Shown one piece after another: positions 6,021 through 11,119 of a stretch of DNA of 11,119 nucleotides. Under the pieces are notes generated by a model. The model saw nothing but the letters and a program-made list of their open reading frames with translations. It searched no databases and had not been told where the DNA came from. The translations under genes and the position numbers were made by a program. The DNA comes from 13-2-20CM-68-14 sp046733295. GTDB lineage: Bacteria; Actinomycetota; Thermoleophilia; Gaiellales; Gaiellaceae. How positions within the stretch are numbered: position 1 is the stretch's first letter; each line of letters opens with the position of its first letter. Location: NCBI GenBank assembly GCA_046733295.1, contig JBKPOY010000019.1, positions 1-11,119 of the forward strand, given 5' to 3'.

Positions 6021-6045
6021 GATTAGCGGGTGGTAGTTCGGGTAG
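6021..6045 (+). promoter_or_regulatory. Sigma-B/sigma-F-like promoter before the CsbD-like gene
   Basis: GATTAG (6021-6026), 13-nt spacer, GGGTAG (6040-6045). Spacing and -10 are identical to the promoter at 4996-5020; the -35 is a poorer match. A second GGGTA (6052-6056) lies 12 nt further on. Confidence 0.4.
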
Positions 6046-6079
6046 GCCGCGGGGTAACTCGACCCGGGAGGTTCAAGAA

Positions 6080-6292
6080 ATGGGTATCGACGACATGCTC
6101 AAGCAGCAGATCCGTGACCGTGCGCCGGAGCTGAAACAGAAGCTCGTCGATGAGTTCAGCGAAGTGACGCAAAAGGACATGGACGAAGCAAGCGACGATC
6201 CCGACGACATCGTCGACCGCGTTCAGGAAAAGACGGGTCAGCCCCGCGAGCAGGTCGAGCAGCGCGTCGCGCAGGTGATGCAGCGAAGCTGA
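6080..6292 (+). CDS. CsbD-like small stress protein
   Basis: The product is 70 residues, acidic and helical: MGIDDMLKQQIRDRAPELKQ at the start, then LVDEFSEVTQKDMDEASDDPDDIVDRVQEKTGQPREQVEQRVAQVM. The second half follows the CsbD plan (LTDDDLD..., a short acidic turn, then (I/V)QE(K/R)xG(x)(S/P)REexE). CsbD in Bacillus subtilis is a sigma-B-controlled general-stress protein whose biochemical role is unknown. The ATG at 6080 has GGGAGGT (6066-6072) at 7-nt spacing; the frame is open further upstream, but that part is structured non-coding DNA. A sigma-B-like promoter at 6021-6045 fits the family's known control. The zinc-ribbon gene follows after 35 nt and is probably in the same unit, ended by the hairpin at 6524-6549. 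The family assignment is by pattern and moderately sure. Confidence 0.72.
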   Translation: MGIDDMLKQQIRDRAPELKQKLVDEFSEVTQKDMDEASDDPDDIVDRVQEKTGQPREQVEQRVAQVMQRS

Positions 6293-6327
6293 CGTTTCAC
6301 CCTCGTCGCGCCGGAGACCGTCACTGC

Positions 6328-6513
6328 ATGGCTAATCCAGCCCCAATCGGGAGCGATGTCTCCGCTGGCACCTACCGCTGCACGAACTGCGGCAACGAGA
6401 TTCAGGTGCAGTCGGTTCAGTCGTTGCCGCCCTGCCCAAGCTGCGGCGGCCCCAACGACTGGAATCCGGCGAGCGGCGGCGACAGTTCGCAGGACCCGTA
6501 TCCGAAAAACTGA
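6328..6513 (+). CDS. Small zinc-ribbon protein
   Basis: This 61-residue protein has a short N-terminal segment (MANPAPIGSDVSAGTY), then CTNC and CPSC separated by 15 residues (CTNCGNEIQVQSVQSLPPCPSC), a classic four-cysteine zinc ribbon. The polar tail is WNPASGGDSSQDPYPKN. There is no enzyme motif. Such short ribbons occur widely in actinobacteria and may bind nucleic acid or proteins; no function can be assigned. The start is ATG 6328 with only a weak GGAG (6312-6315) 12 nt away. It follows the CsbD-like gene by 35 nt with no promoter visible between, so joint transcription under the sigma-B-like promoter is likely. A strong hairpin begins 10 nt after the stop. Confidence 0.8.
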   Translation: MANPAPIGSDVSAGTYRCTNCGNEIQVQSVQSLPPCPSCGGPNDWNPASGGDSSQDPYPKN

Positions 6514-6523
6514 ACCTTGGTCC

Positions 6524-6549
6524 GGAGGCCCGGCGAAAGCCGGGCCTCC
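6524..6549. terminator. GAAA-tetraloop hairpin terminator
   Basis: GGAGGCCCGGC (6524-6534) and GCCGGGCCTCC (6539-6549) form a perfect 11-bp stem closed by a GAAA tetraloop, starting 10 nt after the zinc-ribbon stop. There is no T-run directly after the stem. Confidence 0.8.
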
Positions 6550-6714
6550 CGGCCAGTTTGCGGGCTTTAGGTGGACTCGGACACGCTTGATGGCGGGGGC
6601 CCGGTCCTGCAGCTGATCCGGAAACCAGGCGCGGCTTAAGAGCAAGCGTTGTGCGTCGTGGAAATCGAGCTCGAGGAGCCAAACGCTAACTGGCTAGCAG
6701 CTGGTCTCCGGCGT
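6550..6714. other. Intergenic stretch, nothing recognised
   Basis: Between the hairpin and the stop of the possible minus-strand gene I see no gene, RNA or repeat. Plus-strand frames here give no protein-like sequence. Confidence 0.5.
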
Positions 6715-6915
6715 TCACTCACGATCGACGCTGCTTGGCACCCACCCCGTACTTGGGGGCGGCAGATCGGCGCGCCGCCCGATCAGCGCCCGTTGCTCCT
6801 CGAGGAAGCGGGCGCAGTCGGCACGCAAGTCCTCGGACACGAACTCGCCCGGAAGCTCGGACTCAGGCGCAGGCAGCCTTTCAGGCTGGTGCTCGGGCGC
6901 AGAATCACTCCCCAC
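6715..6915 (-). CDS. Possible small hypothetical protein
   Basis: From a GTG at 6913-6915 this frame gives 66 residues. The central part (ESELPGEFVSEDLRADCARFL, then EEQRALIGRRADLP) reads like a natural acidic helical protein, and about three quarters of its codons end in G or C, as in the clear genes around it. It has one cysteine, no membrane segment and no motif that I recognise. The frame is open upstream to 6987, so the start is uncertain, and no Shine-Dalgarno precedes the GTG. The DnaA-box-like pair lies just upstream, where its promoter would be. Being convergent with the zinc-ribbon gene across a hairpin terminator is a point in its favour, since most convergent pairs here are arranged so. 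The competing plus-strand frame at 6649-6939 looks less protein-like. Existence itself is uncertain. Confidence 0.35.
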   Translation of the reverse strand: MGSDSAPEHQPERLPAPESELPGEFVSEDLRADCARFLEEQRALIGRRADLPPPSTGWVPSSVDRE

Positions 6916-6921
6916 TTTCTG

Positions 6922-6939
6922 TGTGGAAACTGTGGATAA
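6922..6939 (-). promoter_or_regulatory. Two adjacent DnaA-box-like 9-mers
   Basis: On the minus strand TTATCCACA (6931-6939) is a perfect match to the DnaA box consensus TTWTNCACA, and GTTTCCACA (6922-6930), directly next to it in the same orientation, has one mismatch. No dnaA, dnaN or other origin gene is in the window, so this is not shown to be an origin. Confidence 0.45.
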
Positions 6940-7444
6940 CTCCTGTTTTGAAGTGAACCGCAGGCGCTGCGCGATTCGGGCTCTCACGCAGCGACGCCGG
7001 GCGCGACTCTACGCGGTTGTGCGCGGTGTGGCATCCCTCGAACAGGGGATGCCTGGGAAATCACCGCAAAGAGCGCGAACTTCGGCTGCTGCTGCTGCGA
7101 CCCCGTGCCGGAGTGGCTGCCTGGTGGCCGGTGTGCACGAGCGGGAACGGGGCCGCCGGGGCCGAAAGGTCACACGAGCCGGGGCACGCGCGTCCCCCGC
7201 ACCGCGGGCCGTCAGCCAGCCGCAGGGCATGAGCGGCCAGCCCCGGCTCACGAGATCGATCTCCTTGGGCGACCTATGGACGAAGGGGAGGCGCCAGCGG
7301 CTCACAGGGCGGTCGACATTTAGTGTCCCGGGTCTTGTACTCGTGGGCTCAGCGGGGAGAGTCGCAGACAACCCGAGGTGGCGCTGCATTCAGACTCGAA
7401 TTGGTCTTGCGGGAAGAAAAGGCACGGCGCACACCGTCTAGAAG

Positions 7445-7502
7445 AGAGCCGGCGGGCTTGCCGCGGCGGCCGAAAGGCTGGCGGGGCGCAACCGCCGGCT
7501 CT
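7445..7502. other. Large hairpin, possible RNA element or terminator
   Basis: AGAGCCGGCGG (7445-7455) pairs perfectly with CCGCCGGCTCT (7492-7502). The 36 nt between contain an inner GCC-GAAA-GGC hairpin (7469-7478) that can be lengthened with a few G-G mismatches. TTCTC follows, so it could end transcription on the plus strand. No gene directly upstream explains it. Confidence 0.45.
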
Positions 7503-7832
7503 TTCTCAATAGGTGCCGCTCCGACTCATTCCTTGCGGGGCGACGGACGCTGGTTCCGGACCGTGCGGGCTTAACCCGGCTGACTTGCCGGACTGAAACT
7601 GGCTGGGTGGTCGGCCGCCTCGTCTCTTCCCTGCCGGGGGAGCGGGCTGAATTTACCGCTACTTGCGCCCTTTTTGGCCGCTGTTTGCGGAGTTACTGGG
7701 TTGCAATTCATTTGCACAAGGGAAAACATCCATCGTACGTGCGGCACGTCATAAGGGCTGTCGCTACGTCCACTCGGAGGGAAGGGACGTATGGCCCTGT
7801 TTTCAGCTCTCACGCCAGGCACGAAAAGAAAG

Positions 7833-7864
7833 GCCCCACCCCACGGTTACGCGTGGGGCGGGGC
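7833..7864. terminator. Strong hairpin with one mismatch, terminator-like
   Basis: Left arm GCCCC-A-CCCCACG (7833-7845), loop of 6 nt, right arm CGTGGGG-C-GGGGC (7852-7864), with a single A/C mismatch. An A-rich run precedes it (7821-7831) and TTTTT comes only at about 7877-7881, 12 nt after the stem. It may end an unseen upstream transcript or be part of the leader of the secreted-protein gene. Confidence 0.45.
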
Positions 7865-7942
7865 GGTTGCACCGACCTCTTTTTCCCCGACGCCCACCAA
7901 GGACGACCGAAGAGGGGAGGTGGTGCTTAGTGGCTGATCTAC

Positions 7943-7999
7943 CGCCGCGCTGACGCGGCGAAACATCTTTCGATGAGCCATTCACCCAGCACGGGTGAA
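7943..7999 (+). promoter_or_regulatory. Structured 5' leader of the secreted-protein gene
   Basis: Three stems lie in a row before the ribosome-binding site: CGCCGCG/CGCGGCG (7943-7949 with 7954-7960), CGAAA/TTTCG (7959-7963 with 7968-7972), and TTCACCC-AGCAC-GGGTGAA (7981-7999). The first two share two bases and compete. The third ends 7 nt before the Shine-Dalgarno at 8007-8015. Confidence 0.4.
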
Positions 8000-8022
8000 C
8001 CCAAATAAAGGAGGACTCAATC

Positions 8023-8574
8023 GTGCGTTCACGCACACGGATTCTGATCGCGACAGCCGCGCTCACGCTCTTCGGCGCCCTGTCGGCGGCCGCGCTCGCA
8101 GCGAGCCCACACTTCAAGCACGGCGGCGAGCCCGTCTGCACGATCGCAGGCAGCGGGACAAACTCGACGTCGACAACGTGTACGGCTTCGCTGGCCGGGC
8201 TCGGCGGCGGCGACCTCAACCTCAGCACGACCGTAAGCGGGTTTGCCGTCTACCAGTGCCAGAACAACGGCGGCCAGACCGCACCGGGCCAGAACAGGGT
8301 ATTGGTCGGCCCGGCGACGACGCCGACGACGATTCCCGGCGACGCGATCAAGAACGGCAACGTCACCTTCACCACCAACCCGGCGGTCCTCACGGCTCCG
8401 TCGACCGTTTCCGGGGCGGCGGCAGGGTGTCCGAACCCGAACTGGACGGGAGTGAATCCGACCCTGACGGTCACCAACATCACGTTGACCATCGCCCAGG
8501 GCGGGGTCACGCTGTTCACCTGCACGGCAAGCAATCCGAACGGGCTGAGCGGGACGGTACCCCTCGCCTGCTAG
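8023..8574 (+). CDS. Secreted six-cysteine protein of unknown function
   Basis: The 183-residue product begins with a Sec signal peptide (MRSRTR, a hydrophobic core, then SAAALA with cleavage likely after residue 26). The mature part is rich in Thr, Asn, Ser and Gly, with alternating hydrophobic residues (TLTVTNITLTI, GVTLFTC), as in a beta-sandwich. Six cysteines at 39, 53, 79, 136, 167 and 183, the last being the C-terminal residue, could make three disulfides. There is no transmembrane anchor, LPxTG or enzyme motif. The GTG start has AAAGGAGGA (8007-8015) close before it, so translation should be strong. A leader with three hairpins precedes it and an 11-bp perfect terminator follows at 8584-8621, so it stands alone. 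I do not recognise the family; an abundant extracellular structural or adhesive protein is a guess from composition. Confidence 0.85.
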   Translation: MRSRTRILIATAALTLFGALSAAALAASPHFKHGGEPVCTIAGSGTNSTSTTCTASLAGLGGGDLNLSTTVSGFAVYQCQNNGGQTAPGQNRVLVGPATTPTTIPGDAIKNGNVTFTTNPAVLTAPSTVSGAAAGCPNPNWTGVNPTLTVTNITLTIAQGGVTLFTCTASNPNGLSGTVPLAC

Positions 8575-8583
8575 CTGACTGAG

Positions 8584-8621
8584 GAACGGAGGGGTGCGCT
8601 GACCTGCGTGCCCCTCCGTTC
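8584..8621. terminator. Bidirectional hairpin terminator
   Basis: GAACGGAGGGG (8584-8594) and CCCCTCCGTTC (8611-8621) pair perfectly. The stem extends inward through two G-U pairs and three Watson-Crick pairs to a 6-nt loop. TCTCTC follows on the plus strand. It separates the convergent secreted-protein and dehydrogenase genes. Confidence 0.85.
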
Positions 8622-8729
8622 TCTCGTCATCCGGTACGAGCTCATGCCGCCGCGCTCTGAGGGCCGAAGTCCAGCAGGCTCGGCGACCTGAAAACGTAGC
8701 CCGCGGCCTGCGCGTACCGGCCCGAACGC

Positions 8730-9629
8730 CTAAGTCTCAACTGGCGTTATGGCCGGCTCTCCACGCTCCAGAGCCAGCAGGTTGTCGACGACGACCCTCG
8801 TCATCTTCGCCCGGGTCTGCCAGGTCGCACTGCCGAGGTGCGGGGTCAGAACGACGTTCGGGAGGCCCAGGAGTTCACGCGGCACGTCGGGCTCGTGAGC
8901 GAACACGTCGAGCCCAGCCCGGATCCGTCCGGAGACGAGCTCGGCGACCAGTGCCTCCTCGTCGACGATTTCGCCCCGTGCGGTGTTGACGAAGCAGGCG
9001 CCGTCCCGAAGTAGCGAGAGCCGGCGCGCCTCGACGAGCCCAGCGGTCTCGGGAGTCAACGGCGCGTGGATCGTGACGATGTCCGCCTCCGCGAAGAGGG
9101 CGTCCAGACCGCGGAACTCGGCGAGGTCAGTGTCCACGGGTCGGCGCTGTGTGTAAACGACGTGAAGCTCGAAACCGCGGGCACGCCTCGCGACGGCGCT
9201 CCCGATGCGCCCCAGGCCGACGATCCCGAGCGTGGAGCCGGTCACCTCCTCCGCCAGAGCTCCCTCCGACCACGACGCCGCCCAGCCGTTCGAGCGAACG
9301 AGCCGGTCGCCCTCCACGACCTGCCGCCTCGTCGCGAGGATCAGCGCGAAGGCGAGATCCGCCGTTGCGTCGCTGAGAACGCCGGGGGTGTTCGTGACGA
9401 CGACGCCGCGCTCGGCGCAGGCCCCGACATCGACGCGGTCGTAACCGACGCCAAAGTTGGCGACGATCCGAAGATTGGGCAGCAAGTCGAGTGGAACGGG
9501 CTCGTTCGCTACGACCAGGGCCTCGACATCGGCGCGGGCTCGCGCGAGGGCAGCAAGCGGCGCCACCTCGACGTCGTCGAGCTCCTCGAACGAGTCCCCG
9601 GGGTAGCGGCGAGTGGCGAGAACCTTCAT
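8730..9629 (-). CDS. D-isomer-specific 2-hydroxyacid dehydrogenase (glyoxylate/hydroxypyruvate reductase-like)
   Basis: The 299-residue protein has the full plan of the D-2-hydroxyacid dehydrogenase family. GIVGLGRIGSAVARR (135-149) is the nucleotide-binding GxGxxG. The catalytic triad is Arg218 (NTARGEIVD), Glu246 (DVFAHEP) and His264 (TPHLGSAT). NFGVGYDRVDV at 58-68 is the conserved substrate-domain loop. After the second Rossmann strand it has YTQRRP instead of an acidic residue, which usually means preference for NADPH. The 'TPHLGSATWQTR' ending is most like glyoxylate/hydroxypyruvate reductases, which reduce glyoxylate to glycolate or hydroxypyruvate to glycerate in the cytoplasm. Substrate choice in this family is hard to predict, so this remains inference. 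Length is slightly below the common 310-330 residues. The ATG has only a weak AAGG close by. The gene is monocistronic on the minus strand. Confidence 0.9.
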   Translation of the reverse strand: MKVLATRRYPGDSFEELDDVEVAPLAALARARADVEALVVANEPVPLDLLPNLRIVANFGVGYDRVDVGACAERGVVVTNTPGVLSDATADLAFALILATRRQVVEGDRLVRSNGWAASWSEGALAEEVTGSTLGIVGLGRIGSAVARRARGFELHVVYTQRRPVDTDLAEFRGLDALFAEADIVTIHAPLTPETAGLVEARRLSLLRDGACFVNTARGEIVDEEALVAELVSGRIRAGLDVFAHEPDVPRELLGLPNVVLTPHLGSATWQTRAKMTRVVVDNLLALERGEPAITPVET

Positions 9630-9703
9630 CGACCTTGGCAGGATCTCGTATCTCCAGACCCGGCTGCCGCTACGCGTTTCGGCTTGCCTGGCGTGCCGTT
9701 TCC

Positions 9704-9732
9704 TTGATTTCGACTGGCGGCCACCTTAGGCT
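9704..9732 (+). promoter_or_regulatory. Sigma-70-type promoter of the ScyD-like gene
   Basis: TTGATT (9704-9709) and TAGGCT (9727-9732) are separated by 17 nt. The expected start near 9739 gives a leader of about 60 nt before ATG 9802. Confidence 0.6.
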
Positions 9733-9801
9733 CGAAGGCTCACTGCGGCTGGCCGCGCCGGCAAAGGACGCGGCGGCTTCCGAAGGGAGAAGGGAGTCAG
9801 C

Positions 9802-10890
9802 ATGAGGATTTTGGTGTGCATTGGCGTGATTGCCGCGGCGCTCGCGATTCCGGCGCTTGGCCTCGCCGCGTCGCCCCCGCAGGCGGTGATGACGGCGCTT
9901 GACAACCCGCGTGGGCTCGCATGGGGTCCGGAGGGTGGGCTCTATGTCGCCGAGGCAGGACGCGGCGGCTCAGGCGTCTGCGTGCCCGCTCCCGACGCGC
10001 CGCCGCCAGCCGTGCGCTGCTACGGCGCAACCGGTGCCGTTTCACGCCTGTGGCACGGCGTGCAGGAGCGAGTCGTCACCGGGCTGCCGTCGATCGCCTT
10101 CCTGCCGGCGCGCGACACGGCGGCCGGGCCGCAGCACGTCTCCTTCCAGGGACGCGGTGGGCTGTTCGTCACGATCGGGTGCAGTTGCAACAAGGCCACG
10201 CCCACGGGCGCGCTCCTCAACGGCCTCGGTTTCGGTTACCTGCTGAAGGCGTCGGCCTCGGGCAACACGAGGCCGATTGCAGACGTCGCCCGTTACGAGG
10301 CGGAAGCGAATCCGGACGGCGGGCTGATCGACAGCAACCCCTACGGGCTGATCGCGCTGCCCGGCCATCGCCTCGCGACAGACGCGGGCGGCAACTCGCT
10401 GGTCGACGTGTCCGCAAATGGCGAGGTGACGACGGTTGCGACGTTTCCGAAGGCGCCGGTACCGGGTCCGTTCGGGCCTCGTGACGCGGTGCCGACTGGT
10501 GTCGTGGTCGGCCCTGACAGCGCGTACTACGTCTCGACCCTGACCGGCTTTCCGTTCACGGCGGGCACCGCTTCGGTCTATCGCGTCGTTTCGGGCCAAG
10601 CTCCGACGCTCTATGCGTGGAACCTGACCGCGCTGACCGACCTCGCGTTCGGGCCCGACGGTTCGCTGTACGTGCTCCAGCACGGTTCGGCCATTCCGGG
10701 CATCCCGTTCCCGTTCGCAGGCCCGGGCGCGATCTGGCGGGTGCCGCCGGGCGGCGGCGGCACATCCACGCTGGTCGCCGGCGGCCTGCCCCGCGCGACC
10801 GGCCTCCTCCTCGGGGCGGACGGAGCCCTGTACGTCTCCGTCAATGGGGCGTCGGCGGGCAACGGTGCGGTCTGGCGGATCGAGCCCTAA
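9802..10890 (+). CDS. Secreted ScyD/ScyE family beta-propeller protein
   Basis: The 362-residue product starts with a signal peptide (hydrophobic residues 3-22, cleavage likely near LAA at 21-23). The mature part shows repeated NHL-like blades: LDNPRGLAWGPEGGLYVAEAG (33-53), PTGVVVGPDSAYYVSTLTG (231-249), LTDLAFGPDGSLYVLQHG (278-295) and ATGLLLGADGALYVSVNG (332-349). The block DSNPYGLIALPG (177-188), with the surrounding AEANPDGG and DAGGNSL, is typical of the ScyD/ScyE family. That family is named for two proteins of the cyanobacterial scytonemin (sunscreen) cluster, but many actinobacteria have homologues with no such cluster, and no other scytonemin gene is present here, so function is unknown. 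AGGGAG (9791-9796) precedes the ATG by 5 nt. The gene is flanked by its own promoter and a 15-bp hairpin terminator. Confidence 0.88.
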   Translation: MRILVCIGVIAAALAIPALGLAASPPQAVMTALDNPRGLAWGPEGGLYVAEAGRGGSGVCVPAPDAPPPAVRCYGATGAVSRLWHGVQERVVTGLPSIAFLPARDTAAGPQHVSFQGRGGLFVTIGCSCNKATPTGALLNGLGFGYLLKASASGNTRPIADVARYEAEANPDGGLIDSNPYGLIALPGHRLATDAGGNSLVDVSANGEVTTVATFPKAPVPGPFGPRDAVPTGVVVGPDSAYYVSTLTGFPFTAGTASVYRVVSGQAPTLYAWNLTALTDLAFGPDGSLYVLQHGSAIPGIPFPFAGPGAIWRVPPGGGGTSTLVAGGLPRATGLLLGADGALYVSVNGASAGNGAVWRIEP

Positions 10891-10901
10891 GGCACTTCGG
10901 T

Positions 10902-10935
10902 GTGTGAGGTGAGGCGACGCCGCCTCACCTCACAC
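10902..10935. terminator. 15-bp perfect hairpin between convergent genes
   Basis: GTGTGAGGTGAGGCG (10902-10916) pairs with its exact reverse complement at 10921-10935 around the tetraloop ACGC. It starts 11 nt after the ScyD-like stop and lies 35 nt beyond the stop of the minus-strand gene at the right edge. No T-run follows on either side. Confidence 0.85.
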
Positions 10936-10970
10936 CGGGCAGAAATCGACGAGGTCGCCCGGTTGCACGC

Positions 10971-11117
10971 TCACGGAAGAACGGAAATCTCGCGCCTTGC
11001 CACCGCGTCCAGCCGTCGGCGCCGGCGCGCCCTGGCGATGACCTCCCACTTGAACATGCCCGGGGCCGAAGCCGGCGCGTCCTGAGGAACGGTGAAGCGA
11101 GCGCTCTGTACACCAGG
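10971..11117 (-). CDS. C-terminal fragment of an unidentified protein (5' end outside window)
   Basis: A minus-strand frame enters from the right edge and stops at TGA 10971-10973, giving 48 residues. RFTVPQDAPASAPGMFKWEVIARAR looks like the last strands of a beta-sandwich or other beta-rich domain, followed by a basic tail (RRRRRLDAVARREISVLP). About three quarters of the codons end in G or C. The frame runs toward the hairpin at 10902-10935, in the convergent layout seen elsewhere in the window. It has no start codon inside the window apart from an internal ATG, so it is treated as partial. The family is not recognised. The overlapping plus-strand frame from 10900 runs through the terminator and is less credible. 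Confidence 0.5.
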   Translation of the reverse strand, partial: PGVQSARFTVPQDAPASAPGMFKWEVIARARRRRRLDAVARREISVLP

Positions 11118-11119
11118 AG

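Larger units (their letters stand above)
6940..8022. other. Gene-poor region of about 1.1 kb
   Basis: None of the frames open here gives a protein that looks natural: the translations are Arg/Pro/Ala-rich and irregular, and none has a good ribosome-binding site. The stretch from about 7660 to 7800 is less GC-rich than its surroundings. Besides the hairpins listed separately, ACGTG (7737-7741) and CACGT (7745-7749) form a short inverted repeat, and a CTG/GCT run lies near 7085-7098. It may hold regulatory or RNA sequences, or decayed DNA. Confidence 0.5.

Noticed and set aside
5737..6026. Plus-strand frames over 5607-6026
   Set aside because: They overlap the CxxC gene promoter and inverted repeats and give no protein-like sequence; the frame reaching 6292 is coding only from ATG 6080.
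6649..6939. 96-codon plus-strand frame
   Set aside because: Overlaps the minus-strand frame at 6715-6915, which has the more natural protein sequence; no ribosome-binding site.
6923..7441. 172-codon plus-strand frame in the gene-poor region
   Set aside because: Irregular Arg/Ala/Pro-rich translation, no ribosome-binding site, and it starts within the DnaA-box-like pair.
7445..7502. Possible cyclic-di-GMP (GEMM) riboswitch because of the GAAA loop and GCGCAA
   Set aside because: The second helix with its tetraloop receptor is absent, and the conserved purine-rich junctions do not match.
10042..10683. 213-codon minus-strand frame
   Set aside because: Antisense of the ScyD-like gene, Arg-rich and without a recognisable domain.

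Overview
The window is high-GC bacterial DNA with strong G/C bias at third codon positions. It has actinobacterial habits: GTG starts, genes with no Shine-Dalgarno but a -10 hexamer 6-7 nt before the start codon, and -10 boxes of the TAGGNT type. The small CxxC/CxxC protein, the ScyD/ScyE-type propeller and the six-cysteine secreted protein would suit a soil actinobacterium, perhaps of the Thermoleophilia. That placement is inference, since no marker gene is present. I found no rRNA, tRNA, CRISPR array, transposase or phage gene.

Left part (1-4.9 kb): the 3' end of a cyclodeaminase/cyclohydrolase-family (folate C1) gene comes first. A CPA1-type cation/proton antiporter follows, overlapping dinB (DNA polymerase IV) by 4 nt. 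Facing them on the minus strand is a second, different CPA1 antiporter followed after 12 nt by a stand-alone two-CBS-domain protein. The convergent dinB and CBS stop codons sit inside a perfect 26-bp tandem duplication.

Middle part (4.9-8.0 kb) holds small genes and structured DNA. A PRC-barrel protein and a CsbD-like protein are each preceded by a sequence resembling a sigma-B/sigma-F stress promoter with the same 13-nt spacer, and the CsbD-like gene is followed by a small zinc ribbon. Between them lies a minus-strand CxxC/CxxC protein with a good leaderless promoter. A stretch at 5.84-6.02 kb has competing inverted repeats. From 6.55 to 8.02 kb I see only one weak small gene, a pair of adjacent DnaA-box-like 9-mers and several strong hairpins.

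Right part (8.0-11.1 kb): a secreted six-cysteine protein with a multi-hairpin leader, an NAD(P)-dependent 2-hydroxyacid dehydrogenase on the minus strand, a secreted ScyD/ScyE-like beta-propeller with a clear sigma-70-type promoter, and the C-terminal end of an unidentified minus-strand protein running off the right edge. Nearly every convergent gene pair is separated by a long perfect GC-rich hairpin without a U-tract. The dinB/CBS junction is the exception.

The genes suggest ion/pH homeostasis and general stress protection, but no single pathway joins the whole window. I did not find a clearly novel multi-gene system. The best leads are the antiporter-CBS pair, the shared stress promoter, the structured non-coding stretches and the 26-bp duplication.
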